In this document: positions 36,301-46,346 of the stretch, one piece after another
Numbering within the stretch: the stretch's first letter is position 1
Layout: each line of letters starts with the position of its first letter
Assembly: GCA_945910005.1 (NCBI GenBank)
Contig: OX246739.1
Location: 75,395,295 to 75,459,294 of the forward strand
Length of the DNA stretch: 64,000 bases
Direction of reading: 5' to 3'
Origin: Isoperla grammatica
Taxonomy: Eukaryota > Arthropoda > Insecta > Plecoptera > Perlodidae
Notes under the pieces: generated by a model
Database searches by the model: none
The model's input: the letters and a program-made list of their open reading frames with translations, nothing else
What the model was told of the DNA's origin: nothing
Program-made: the position numbers and the translations under genes

Positions 36301-39300
36301 TCCGCTAGGAGTAAATCCAGTAGACCTTGATGTGTAATAGTCGATTTACAGCTACGCGTTGCGAGCGAAGCGAAGGCGCAAGCTCCAATCAGTGGCCGAG
36401 TTTGTGTGAAACTATTAACTTCTTTGCATGAAACTCGGCCGCTGATTGGAGCTCGCGCCATCGCTTCGCTCGCAACGCGTAGCTGTAAACGTAGCATTAG
36501 TGTAGTCTGTCCTGCACTCTGTCATTACTCATTACTAGAGGTGTGCGGGTACCCAAAATTTGGGGTGGGGTCGGATATTTGGTGTCCGATCCGATTAATC
36601 ACCGTCGAGCTGGAAAATTCGGGTCGGGTATTTGCCGCTCGAGTTTGAATACACACATATTTATTGGATAGCTAGGAAGAAAAATGATTGAAAGATCAAA
36701 CTTTCGGCATAAGATAAAAAAAAAAAAGTTTGAATTTTGTTGGTTGAGCCAGCGTGAACGTCCACGTTACAGAAGTTCGTAAAACTCCGCTAGATCGCAG
36801 CACTAGCAACGAGTCGAAGCAGCAAATCGAAGGTGGAAGTTTCTAGCCAATGGACGCACGGAATCGTCGGAATATCGAGTAGGCCTATCGAATGGTTAAT
36901 GTGGATCATGTACCAACCTGTCAATGACTGCGGCTTGTTGCACTTTGTTTGGGGTCGGTCACATTTTGCTAGTTTTTTAGAAGCACGTTGAGCCAATTCA
37001 CGTCGGTTTATTGTACTTAGTTTGATTTGTGATATTGATATTATTCGTGCTTACAATGGATGTAGAAGACGGCGAGAGTGACGTCGATGAAGATCTTGAA
37101 AGTGACGATGATTTACGTAGCTCTAGCCCTACTATCATCATAACCAAACACTTAAGGCCCTATGCCTAACTCTGTTTCTTATTATTTCATGGACATTGAA
37201 TGAAACCTTCCAATAGTAAATGTAATTAATGTAATACTGAACTCAAAAGTTAAACTAAAATGTATGGTTTGACTTCCTGAGGGGAATTCTACAACTAAAA
37301 TTGTACTTTTAATTTAAGGTAAAGATTCACTTTGTAGGAGTAAGCACATGACAGGTGAAGGCCAGAGTCTTTCACAGGTAGGCCTACCCGTATTTTCTTT
37401 GTTCCAGCTGCTTGACCATAGTTTTAATTTTTGTCATATACTATTTAATATTTATGTTTTATTATTTCAAACCCAATACATATATTCAAATAACTATCCG
37501 AACCCGAAAATTATCCGATACCCCCGGGTATTTTAATACCCGAACCCGACCCGAAATAATTCACCCCTGCCATGTGTCCGACTTGGAACAGGTGGTTTTA
37601 CAGTTATTTTCTAGGAATCAGCTCAAGGGACATCGTTTTGTTGTCTGCTTTCCTTTTCAGCCAAAGAATTTGAAAGGTCTCTGCCCTCATCTCTCCCCTT
37701 CCAAATGCAAATTCACTCCTGTGTGTCCGGCTCGTAATTGGTTGTTTTACAGTTATTTTCTAGCTTTAGCTCGAGTATATCGTTGCTCAGTTTCTCTCCG
37801 TGTCTTTCTCTGTGCTGAGCTTGCGTATCAGGATGAATTAATTTTGACTACTAGACATTTTAGTAGGTATTTAATCACGGTTATGTTCGGTTCGTTTATG
37901 GTGATTACTGAATAGTGATCATTTATTGGTGATTGTAATGAAGTGAGTATTGAAACAAATGTAGAGGATCGTGAAAGTGATCAAGATGAGAATAGTGACG
38001 TGTGTTATAAAAAAACTAATGTGACGAGGATATGAAAAGTTTTTAAAATATGTTGGCCCAGAAAAGGATGGCAAATAAACATTGTATTGTTTGCAAAGTC
38101 TAAAACTGTGTTTAGTATACCCAACGTCCTGAGCGTTTTGTTGTCGTGTAACTTACGGCTTCACGTATATGTTACTCCTGTTTAATTAGATAAAATTAGG
38201 GATTCGATGGGGGCATTTTATTTTGGATAGAAGTTTATATTTCCGATATATTGTTGGTAATTAAATTAATTACTTATTAGTTTGATTTTCGAGTTTGAAC
38301 ACATCTAATGTATAATGAAGAGCACCTTGTTCCGTAGTGACAAGTGTGATACCAATGGCAATGGTGATACGAAAACCCCTCAGTTCCAGCTGCTCCGTGC
38401 TGTTCTTCCTCCCTCCCTGCCCCCCCCCCCCAGCCACCTGTTTACTATCCTTGCCACCCTGGCAGAGCAGAGACAGATTTATGCCGGCACTATCACGTGG
38501 AATGACTTGAAACTTTTTGTTACTAAAAAGTAAAAACGTGTGTAGCGAAAAAAAAAACGCGCTTCATTTTTTGTGTAGCAGACATTAAGCACCGCTCCGC
38601 TACAATAAAAAAACGAGTAGCGAAAAAGTAGCAATGCTACCTACTTTTTTAAGCAAGTAGCTGTAGCGAGAGCATACTACTTTAACTCTGAATATATTTT
38701 TTGCATGTTGTTAATAAATTATGCGTAGGCCTAGGTGTCTATATTCTGCACTCATTTTCTTTCAGGATGAATGTCCCGGCAGTGAAAATATCTTGCGTTA
38801 TTTGTGGGAAAGACAGGCCCACTGAAGTTGAAATGAATAAACACATGCGGAAACATCGAGACAATCGATACTTCTGCTGTGACATTTGTATCTTCAGAAC
38901 TGTACAGTTAAAAAAGGTATGTATGTATGTAGCATAAACAAAACTTGTTGTGTTAATTGCGACCTATATTTCTAGACAGTAGGTATTGACTGAGAGCAGG
39001 GCTGGAAAGTAACACACATGTAAGACTGTCCAAAACCACTTCAGATGTCATTTTCTTTGTTCATAAAAAGTGAAGTGAAAATCAAATATAGATTTATTTC
39101 AAGAGAGGCATCAATCTCTCAAACTGCTCACTCACACAAGTTGGTTGCATCATGATTCATGACTTACTAATATTACACCCATTTTTAGGTGACTTACTGA
39201 AACCATGTGCAATCAATGTGAGTTTAAAAAAGCTTTTTCTTTTTTTTTTTCCTCATGCAATGATGACCTTTCAGCCATTCATTTTTCTCGCTATCCAATA

Positions 39301-42300
39301 CAAATTAGCTTCTTGATCTGGCCTGCTCTGGTTGTCAGGCAGGGAGTCGATATCACTCTTCATGGCAGCACATCTGAAAAGGTGCGCCCTGTCTTGATGT
39401 TCAAATTGACATAATTTACATGTGGCCGAGTCTTTTGTGATGTTAAATCTGTTGAGATGGTGCTGGAGTACGTCGTGGCCAGTTGCTAGCCGGAATTGAG
39501 CAGTGGCAGTTTTTCTGCTCCAGGTCTTGTCTGGGCCTTTTTTAATCTCCGTCCACCACGATTTGAGCTTACAAGCTTCTTCTTTAGCCGTCTTATTGAG
39601 CCTTTTGAGGGCATATTTCACTTTTGTCTTTACTCTGTCGTACGAGAGTGGTTCTGCTGGTGGAGGAGGTCTTTTTGTTGCCATCTTGGCCAGGTAGTCA
39701 GCTTTCTCGTTGCCTAGGATACCGCAATGACTTGGTATCCATTGAATCTCCACTTCTTTGTTTTTTCTTCGAAGTCTGGAGATTGAGGCTTTGAAGAGGA
39801 GAGCATTTTTGTGGAGGTTGTTTGGTTTGGTGACAAACTGAATTGCTGCGACGCTGTCGCTGAGGATTACTACTTTCTGCTTTGTCAAGTTGTTTAGGTC
39901 TGCAACCCTCTTGGTAGCTGTGGCGATTGCTGCTACTTCTGCATCGAAGTGAGTGGCCCCTTCACTCATTGTGATCGCTTCTTCGAATAGTAGACAGTAG
40001 GTGCCATATCCTGGGCTGCCAGTGAGTGGGTTGAGGGAGCCGTCAGTGAAGACATGAAGCCATGCTGCAGTAGGGTAGTTTTCCTTCAGGTGGGTTTCAG
40101 TGAGTCTGCGGAGCGTATTCAGGTCCAGGTCACCTTTCCTCTCAATTCCTCCTATAATAGTGATTGGTTCAATTTGGTTGGACTGGTCAGGTAGGTTGGC
40201 GGGCGCCAAGTGGATGAATGGTTGGCGCTCCATCATCAGGAGCTCAGGGCAAAACTTCTGCTTTAGCTGGGTGGCAGTTTCGGCAAAGTTTGCATGGGCG
40301 GCTTTTCTGGAGTTCTGGTAGTTGAGCCAGGTGTCAGGGTCGAGTCTGGAGAGCTTTTCATGCAGTTGAATTGCTCTTTGTTCTCTTCTTAGTTGGAGTG
40401 GCTCAATTTGGCTATACCATTCCATGGCATCGATTGGTGTTGTTTTTATGGCTCCTGTGATGAGTCTTAAGGCATGATTTTGGACTTTGTCGACTTGACT
40501 TCTGTGAAGGGCAGCTGCCATCGGAAAGATCTCTGTGCCGTACTCCATAGCTGGTCTTATGTAGGCTTTGTACGTGAGGGCCAGGGTGTCCATGTTTGCT
40601 CCCCAGGAGCTGCCAGCAGCTCTTTGTAGTGTAAAAAAGCTAACTACAGTAGGTATCTCATTGATCTTACCTGGTTTCCACATAACCTAATAGCATTTTC
40701 CAGTGATATGCACTCAGTGTGTAGGCCTACTGGTGCACGTATTACTAGAGCCAAGTAAAATTCGCTTACGAAATAAAAGGAAACTGTAGTTAAACCACTA
40801 AAAATGATAATTGTGGATGGGAATCACCTCAGCATGTAATTATGCAAATGTTGAATTGCGAAATAACGCGATTTGCAGCTTTAACCACGAAATCCACGAC
40901 ATGTCTTGTATTCGCAAAATATGACCAAAATAACGAAAATGTATTAAATATTAGCTAAAAATAAGTGTTAGTGTAAGAAAAAAATGCACACAAGAATTTA
41001 AAATATAAAGGAAATAGATAGGAAGTAGGGATGTCATAGGGTAGGAAAATTTGGATCCGGTTCTAGGAACCGGGTTACCCGAATCCTGAAAGCCTAAATT
41101 GTGTTATCTTATCTTGGTTACACCCCCCCCCCCCGAAACCACGCGGTTGAAGGCCGTTCTCTGCCCGTGTCAGCTGCCAGCCGCTGTGTGGGTTGGGCTC
41201 TGTGCGGCTGCTGCGCGCGGGAAAGACGAGAGGGGGGTGGGGGAGGGGAGTGTATATGGCATCACAGAACTCGCCCGCAGTAATGACAGCGCGTACTACC
41301 AGCGACCAGCTGGCCACGCCCACAAGCAGGAATTCACTGTAGCTTCAAGGAAAGTAGTCGCAGAAATATAGTCGCGTATTTTTTTTTTTTTTTTTTACAA
41401 ATATTACTACCCGATTAAGATCCGAATCCTAAAAATGAATCCCTAATAGGAAGTACTGTTTATACACACGAATGACTCGCCTTAAAAGGCGCTTTCATAG
41501 CAACACGGCAACACGTTTTTTCCGGACCGGCAAGTCAGGTGAACCAATCAGGGCAGGCACAGCAAGTTTCTGATTGGTTCACGTGATCTGCCGGTCCGGT
41601 AAAAACGTGTTGCCGTGTTGCTATGAAAGCGCCCTTAGAGTGATATTCCTAAATTTCATTATATAAGGTTTTTTTGCTTGTTAAGTTGTTATATACCTTA
41701 TAAAAATGACACTGCCACAATGCGAAATTTACATTTTGAAAAACGAAATTTGGCAAAAAATAAAACCATTTTTGTAAGGCTCTACCTATTACATATATTG
41801 TTGTTCTAATTGTTAAAGGCGCACTCAGTGCAATCCAGTGCAGCCATTGAAAAACACTAATTGGAATTCATAGTCGGCCCCTACACCTAGGGGTGCCCAT
41901 TGTTGCTATGGATTTGTTTTGTTTATGGGAAATAACATGGAAACAACTGTCACCTTGGTAACAATGGGCGCCCCTAGGTGTAGGGGCCGACTATGAATTC
42001 CAACCTCAGACTTGAGGCCCCAGCATCAATCAAAGTTAGTTCCACATAAAAGTCGAGCCACTCTTTTCTCCTCCCAACTTTGTTAAATATGTGCGTGAGA
42101 GTTTGGGCTCAGTTGACACGGCAAGGTTCTAACGCGAGATCGTGTCATGTACGTGGCTCGTTGTCGTTAGTCTAGTGGGTTTATTCCTGCTTCCAATGCA
42201 GAAGGCCCAGGATTCCTTTCCCTATTGGGTCAGGTTTTTTTTTACTTTAAAACTTGACTTTGATCTATCTATATGCTGCCATAGCCGTCATAGCAACGAA

Positions 42301-42819
42301 TAACATATTAATAGGTTGTTTATTGTCCCGCATTGAAAATCAGTTCTTGTAACTGAGTGGGTAGACTATTTGCGATCGCAGAGCTTTAATGTCCTTCCTA
42401 GCGGGAACACTTGTCCCTAGAACCTAGAACCAAGAAGTAGGCCTACTAACATAGCACACTCGTCTGACTTCGTGCAGGTTGGACAACATTGCACTTGTTT
42501 GTAAACAAAGACCACCCACCATAAGTAGTCTTTGTAGTCGCCATGTTAGACCGTGACGTCACTCAGGATAATTCTTCCTTGAGAGCGAATAAATACAAAT
42601 GTATTTATTTGTATTGTTATTTGTCAGCTGATCCAGCACAGACGAATGCACACGGGCGAGAAGCCCCACCTATGTCCACACTGCGCCTACCGGTCGGCCA
42701 GGCGTGACAACCTACGCTCGCATGTACGCCGCGTTCACAAGAAGGACAACCTCTTCTGTGACACCTTCTCTCCACGGGGCCTCTTGATGACACCGTCCAG
42801 TCCCGGACGACAGCAGTAG
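30270..42819 (+). CDS. Six-finger C2H2 zinc-finger protein, seven coding exons
   Basis: The exons 30270-30369, 31085-31278, 32707-32957, 35052-35199, 35683-35930, 38766-38916 and 42628-42819 join with GT-AG sites and exact phases to 427 codons plus TAG. The first 195 residues are low-complexity, with a basic patch (SKSSRKRNENMK, a possible nuclear localisation signal) and an acidic run near residues 155-172. Six C2H2 fingers follow: C196-H217, C236-H258 (with an unusual C-x4-C), C291-H311, C324-H344, C352-H372 and C380-H401. A TGEKP linker joins the last two. It is probably a nuclear DNA-binding regulator. The finger sequences do not let me assign an orthologue; targets are unknown. Start: an ATG with a GAGC-ATGG context in an exon that has its own upstream acceptor. 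Confidence 0.85.
31085..31278 (+). CDS. Zinc-finger gene, coding exon 2
   Basis: Starts after TTTTTAG with two bases completing an alanine codon, and encodes a Ser/Asn-rich linker (PSVSENVEVMPSLENEI). It ends at AAA|GTAAGT in phase 0. Confidence 0.78.
31585..32688. mobile_element. 1.1-kb TA-target TIR element in zinc-finger intron 2
   Basis: Begins CAGTACAACCTTGTTAT and ends with the inverse of CAGTACAACCTTGATAT. It is flanked by TA on both sides (31583-31584 and 32689-32690), as for Tc1/mariner/pogo elements. There is no recognisable transposase, so it is probably non-autonomous. It contains a C16 run at 31928-31943. It ends only 18 bases before exon 3. Confidence 0.82.
32707..32957 (+). 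CDS. Zinc-finger gene, coding exon 3
   Basis: Encodes the basic SKSSRKRNENMK patch, a Pro/Tyr/Met-rich segment, and the acidic DESEDDDDDENEN run. It ends in phase 2 at CA|GTAAGT. Confidence 0.85.
33395..34573 (+). mobile_element. Penelope-like retroelement relic with GIY-YIG domain
   Basis: Plus-strand translation of 33800-34200 shows the C-terminal part of a Penelope-like element: NLSNMLVKHDLLRKQ, RSHTCP, then a GIY-YIG nuclease core (CLHCPAEYIGLTTNTLRQRM and HRHD). Stops, frame changes and a C18 run interrupt it. About 140-bp inverted copies flank it (33448-33600 against 34400-34550, sharing AGCTCACCTTAAAGAAGTTC). Outside these are direct copies of AACTGGAACTGGGT. Inverted terminal copies are known for this class. 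It is dead, and lies in zinc-finger intron 3. Confidence 0.78.
35052..35199 (+). CDS. Zinc-finger gene, coding exon 4 (finger 1)
   Basis: Completes a glutamine codon with exon 3 and encodes finger 1 (CGQCDLVADTRPALKKH..LCH), then a linker to HALK. Phase 0 at AAG|GTCAGT. Confidence 0.88.
35683..35930 (+). CDS. Zinc-finger gene, coding exon 5 (fingers 2-3)
   Basis: Acceptor GTTAGCAG. Encodes finger 2 (CPMPSCHF..HIARH, with four residues between the cysteines) and finger 3 (CQMCSYTCTIEKAFYKHLKLH), separated by a basic linker (SKKRSSAISLQR). Donor GG|GTATGT, phase 2. Confidence 0.88.
36345..36490. repeat. About 146-bp foldback (MITE-like)
   Basis: TTTACAGCTACGCGTTGCGA on the left and its inverse on the right, with AGCTCCAATCAG/CTGATTGGAGCT further in. 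It lies in zinc-finger intron 5, near exon 5. Confidence 0.8.
36538..37571. mobile_element. hAT-like relic with GGGTCGGGT-type ends
   Basis: The left end AGAGGTGTGCGGGTAC and right end (inverse AGGGGTGAATTATTTCGGGT) are similar, and both sides are rich in GGGTCGGAT/GGGTATT words. The 8-bp flanks do not match, so it is old or chimeric. A short acidic open stretch starts at 37056 (MDVEDGESDVDED). Placement in hAT is tentative. Confidence 0.4.
37925..38690 (+). mobile_element. Decayed BED-type hAT relic
   Basis: At about 38025-38175 pieces of a BED finger can be read across frames (FKYVGPEKDGK, HCIVCK, SCNLRLHVYV). At 38540-38690 repeated AGTAGCGAAAAAGTAGC words resemble the subterminal repeats of the hAT element at 13176-17806. 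It is heavily mutated, with no target duplication found. Confidence 0.45.
38766..38916 (+). CDS. Zinc-finger gene, coding exon 6 (finger 4, half of 5)
   Basis: Encodes finger 4 (CVICGKDRPTEVEMNKHMRKH) and the cysteine half of finger 5 (CDICIFRTVQLKK). Acceptor TTTCAG, donor AAG|GTATGT, phase 0. Finger 5 is split by the 3.7-kb intron. Confidence 0.88.
39235..40631 (-). mobile_element. 5'-truncated LINE insertion with target duplication
   Basis: A minus-strand LINE 3' part ends in an A-run (T-run at about 39238-39250 on the plus strand). It is flanked by TAAAAAAGCT at 39225-39234 and 40632-40641. It sits in antisense orientation in the last intron of the zinc-finger gene. Confidence 0.82.
39271..40629 (-). 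CDS. LINE ORF2 C-terminus: RT thumb, RNase H, zinc knuckle
   Basis: About 450 uninterrupted codons. Residues near the start match the RT thumb of Jockey/I-superfamily LINEs (ALTYKAYIRPAMEYG). An RNase H domain follows with its acidic residues: FTDGSLNP (D), DAEVAAIA (E), LSDSVAAI (D) and WIPSHCGILGNEKAD (H and D). A Cys/His motif near the end (CKLCQFEHQDRAHLFRC) resembles the LINE zinc knuckle. The catalytic RT palm and the endonuclease are missing because of 5' truncation. The lack of stops implies a recent insertion. Confidence 0.85.
   Translation of the reverse strand, partial: LQRAAGSSWGANMDTLALTYKAYIRPAMEYGTEIFPMAAALHRSQVDKVQNHALRLITGAIKTTPIDAMEWYSQIEPLQLRREQRAIQLHEKLSRLDPDTWLNYQNSRKAAHANFAETATQLKQKFCPELLMMERQPFIHLAPANLPDQSNQIEPITIIGGIERKGDLDLNTLRRLTETHLKENYPTAAWLHVFTDGSLNPLTGSPGYGTYCLLFEEAITMSEGATHFDAEVAAIATATKRVADLNNLTKQKVVILSDSVAAIQFVTKPNNLHKNALLFKASISRLRRKNKEVEIQWIPSHCGILGNEKADYLAKMATKRPPPPAEPLSYDRVKTKVKYALKRLNKTAKEEACKLKSWWTEIKKGPDKTWSRKTATAQFRLATGHDVLQHHLNRFNITKDSATCKLCQFEHQDRAHLFRCAAMKSDIDSLPDNQSRPDQEANLYWIARKMNG
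41018..41453. mobile_element. 420-bp hAT MITE with ATAGGAAG duplications
   Basis: The element at 41026-41445 begins TAGGGATGTC and ends GAATCCCTA, flanked by ATAGGAAG at 41018-41025 and 41446-41453. Subterminal GGATCCGG and CCGAATCCT words occur, and a C12 run lies at 41123-41134. No transposase. Confidence 0.85.
41482..41637. mobile_element. 150-bp palindromic MITE with TTA flanks
   Basis: The element at 41485-41634 is nearly all inverted repeat (GGCGCTTTCATAGCAACACG and its inverse), flanked by TTA on each side. This agrees with PIF/Harbinger-type 3-bp targets. Confidence 0.72.
41861..42003. repeat. 143-bp palindrome
   Basis: It begins TTGGAATTCATAGTCGGCCC and ends with its exact inverse. 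CCTAGGGGTGCCCATTGTT pairs further in, and the loop is near 41930. It lies in the last intron of the zinc-finger gene. Confidence 0.85.
42157..42237 (+). pseudogene. tRNA-like SINE head or pseudo-tRNA
   Basis: GTGGCTCGTTG, then TAGTCTAGTGG, then an anticodon-like arm CTGC-TTCCAAT-GCAG and a decayed B-box. It is a diverged copy of the sequence at 61697-61769 (minus strand). The stems do not pair well, so it is not a working tRNA. Confidence 0.55.
42628..42819 (+). CDS. Zinc-finger gene, terminal coding exon (fingers 5-6)
   Basis: Encodes the histidine half of finger 5 (LIQHRRMH), the TGEKP linker, finger 6 (CPHCAYRSARRDNLRSHVRRVH), and a 26-residue tail ending SPGRQQ then TAG at 42817-42819. 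The acceptor is TTTGTCAG. Confidence 0.9.
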   Translation: MIQHRRMHTGEKPHLCPHCAYRSARRDNLRSHVRRVHKKDNLFCDTFSPRGLLMTPSSPGRQQ

Positions 42820-43772
42820 AGCAACAGGTAACGGACTCTGCGACATGACTTCGTCTGGAACCGATTCGGCCACGAGCGTTGGGCACGTTAGACATGCACG
42901 AGTAACGGTAAAGGAAATCGGATTGCATTTTTCAGAAAGAAACTCACGTTTCAACATATGGACCAACGGCAATATTGGGAATAATTTTTTTAAACTTTGG
43001 ATCGGATACCGAGTAGTGAGCAAATGCTAGCTGCTTGCAATGAACATTAAAAGTTGAAAAGTAGCGTTTGTTTCGGATTAACAGTCGGTAGGGCATTGCT
43101 AATAAAGATCAGTGTGCATCAGAATACCATGATAAAAGTGTCATACTGTACATTAGTGTAATGAATGGAAGGTTTTTAAGTGTTACCAGTATAAATGGTT
43201 TTCTAAGCATGTGAGATAATGCTTCAATTATATTTGGATTCATTACTGTGGTATGTATGCACCAAAGCCTGTCGGAATACAAGTTCAGTGTTTTTCTTGA
43301 AAGTTTTTGTATTTTATTAATTATTTACGTTGCAGGCTTATCGTTGGATATTTAGGCTAGTTGAGTAGCCTACAGTAGAAAAAGAGGTTTGTGCAGGCTA
43401 GCAAAAAACAGACACACTTAATATGGTACGTTTCTAATAAGGATGGGAATTGATTAATTATTAATCGATGACAGTGCTGATTTTCAATATCGATTATGTA
43501 TTTGTTTAAAAAATCGATAACAAAATTCTACAGAGCAAAAATGTTAAATTTATGTCAACACAACGATAACAAATAATTTATCATTTATTATTATAGTGTG
43601 TCCGACCATCGATTTCTGTTGCGATAAATTTGAACTTCGTGACGTTTGATTTTCATCTATATGATTTAGCATCAATAAAAGCTTAAATTTATATTAGTAG
43701 GCCTATACTTTTAACTTAACATGTGATTGTGTATGTATATAGGGTGTACTTGGATAGAGAGGCCAAAATGGC
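42820..43772 (+). other. Probable 3' UTR and flank of the zinc-finger gene
   Basis: No further coding potential. The 3' end cannot be placed from sequence alone. Confidence 0.4.
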
Positions 43773-44086
43773 TGAGTTAATTACAACTAAGAACAAGATA
43801 AACATGTTCTAGTGAGGGAAAAGGTACAGAAGGACGACAGCTTACCTGAGAAAGTAGATAGGTTTCTTTGAGAAACATATAGATGAGAAGACAAATAAAT
43901 AAAGTGAGACGTTTCTACTCGCGCTGAGTGATCCAGACCACGAGTTGGCCGAAACATGTCAGTTTAGTTATTTGTCTTCTCATGTTTCTCAAAGCGACCT
44001 ATCTGCTTTCTCAGGTAAGCTGTCGTCCTTCTGTATCTCTCTCGTACTAGAACATGTTTATCTTGTTCTGAGTTGTAATTAATTAA
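43773..44086. mobile_element. About 314-bp foldback element
   Basis: Inverted arms share GTTAATTACAACT, AACAAGATAAACATGTTCTAG, ACAGAAGGACGACAGCTTACC and GAGAAGACAAAT. The loop lies near 43925. No open frame. Confidence 0.85.
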
Positions 44087-44317
44087 AATGTCAAGTAAGC
44101 CTAGCATGTAAATTTGTGTTTAATCATGTAGCCTACGGTAGGTCTAGGTCCTAGTAGGAATATTTAATAAATCAATAAATAAACCATTTCAGATAATGTC
44201 TTAGCTGCATCATTTAAAACTGATTTTAAGGGAAAACTAAGACAATAGGACTAGCATAGGCCCATTAATAGCAGCCATGTTTTGGTCCAATCGGGCCTAG
44301 GCCTACTTAAGAAAATG

Positions 44318-45137
44318 GTTTAGACCAGGGTTGCCGTTTTTGCGGAGTTTATCCTCTTTTGCGGATTTTTAGGGTGCCTCGCGGACATGAGGATTAACGG
44401 CCAAATTGGCGGATTTTCTACTATTAATGTAAAAACCTTGAAATTTACTATAATTTGAAAATTCCGCCATAAAGAACGATTTAATAACGTAAAAAGTAAA
44501 GTTGGACAATCTACACTTGAACCCGCAGCATAGACACGATGTCTCAAAACACACGTGAAATATCAAGATTTCAACTGTTTTTTTGTAATTTGTCTTACTA
44601 TACTAGCAAGCAGAGGGTGGAGCTTGTGTGGGTGACAGCCAATGCGGTAGGCCTACCTGAAGCGTTGTGATTGGTTTAGTAGTAAGTAGCGTCCTCTATC
44701 GTCAACTTTGCAGTACGTGTGTGTTTGTTTAGTGTACGATAGAGCGCGTTGCCTGTGCCTTGTTGGTAATAAGCAGAACCGTGAGCGTGAGCCCGTGACG
44801 TGACAACTGACTTCCCTATGAGTCTATGCTGTTATTTGCCTGGTTTCCACTACGCGGACGGCTGTTCGTTTAGATTTGTACTCGATTGCGTCGCTTGTTT
44901 CTTGTTTATATATATATATAAATAAATGTATTATTTATTTATGTATAAATTATAATGGAAAGGTAAATTCTTTAAGATCATCTGGCATAACGCATAACCT
45001 AAAAAAAAAATGTATTCTTTCACACTTAATAATATGCTAAGTTCGGCAGAATAAATGTGTTTTGGAGGATTTTTGAGGATTTTTTTGGTATCTTTGTAGG
45101 ATTTAAGAAATTACTTGGTGGCAACCCTGGTTTAGAC
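44318..45137. mobile_element. 804-bp hAT MITE with GTTTAGAC duplications
   Basis: The element at 44326-45129 starts CAGGGTTGCCG and ends with the near-inverse GGCAACCCTG. GTTTAGAC flanks it at 44318-44325 and 45130-45137. Subterminal words such as GCGGATTTTTAGG and GGATTTTTGAGG repeat. No transposase coding. Confidence 0.88.
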
Positions 45138-46346
45138 TACAGTTTTATAGGTGATGAATGATGATGGCTAAACAAAAACATATTGTTTGCATTTTGATAG
45201 GCTTGCATGCACTAAGTTATGTTTTTGCACCCATTGTCAACACTCGACCAATAAACACGCACAATTAGGCATTGTTTCCGTTTGTGCTTTGCGAGGAAGA
45301 CGTGTTTACACTTAACAAAACGTTGTATTTTATTGTGTAGGCCTACTTATAGTGGCTTGCTGGCCTAATATTTTATTAACTTGAACAACTATTGGTTTAT
45401 CAACATTTCTTATGTTTGGATGTAAGAAAATTTGACATCGATTCCCATCAGTAATTTGTTTGACTGGTTAGAATAGTAATGGCCTAGTAGTGTTGACTGC
45501 TGATTTTAAGTTTTTTACTGTAGCCAACATAAAGTTACTCGAATCCATCGCATGGCAGCAGATAGTGGAGACAAAAAGTTACGTAGCAACACAAAAAGTC
45601 AAAAACTTAGTCATTTGTTAATTACTTTTTAAGCCGACTAGATATGAACACATTCTACCGCATCATTAGTGGGGTTTTCAATCGAACATTTTCTAAGAGA
45701 TAAGCTATGTTAGAGATCTGGGAATGGCCATGTACGTAATTTTATTTTTTAGATAGATAGGCCCTACGTAGGCCTACTGATATTGTGCAGTGAAGAAGAT
45801 CACCTGTTGTCCAAAACGTTTCAGCCATATGTTGGTGTTTTCGTCAAATGTCTTTATTGGGGACATATCTCTGTTTTAAGATACATAGGCCTATGCTAAC
45901 CTGTCATCTTTCTGTGTACCTTTTTTTCATACTTACGAATATTATTTCTTAATTTGTACTCCTAGATTCAATTAATATGTAGGCTAATGAAATTGAGTTT
46001 TGCACACTGAATGCAATTACTTACATAGTATAATGGGTTGTAACTTCTAATGCATGTATACCTACCACATTCATGGACTGTAACTTCCCAGAAAGTGCTT
46101 GAGCACTCAGTAATCATAAAACTATATTTCAAGTGAAGCTGGGATTGATACGTAAGTCCTTTTGTTGCAACAGAGTAGTCATGCCTTTGTTTTATCGATT
46201 GTGGATCAGGGTTTAAATTGTTAAGTACAGGAATATACACTTAAAATGCTCATTGGTATCTGATTTAGTACTAGGCCTATTGTAATTATACTACATATAT
46301 TGTAATGGGATATGAAGTATCGTGCAGGGGACAATAGTCAGCTCAG
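45138..46346. other. Intergenic sequence
   Basis: AT-rich with scattered AGGCCTA words. No gene recognised. Confidence 0.45.

Noticed and set aside
36538..38690. One single 2.1-kb hAT element
   Set aside because: Ends at 36538 and 38690 are of different types and no 8-bp duplication links them, so two separate relics are reported.
42617..43023. Minus-strand open frames over the last zinc-finger exon
   Set aside because: They are shadows of the plus-strand exon with clear C2H2 fingers.
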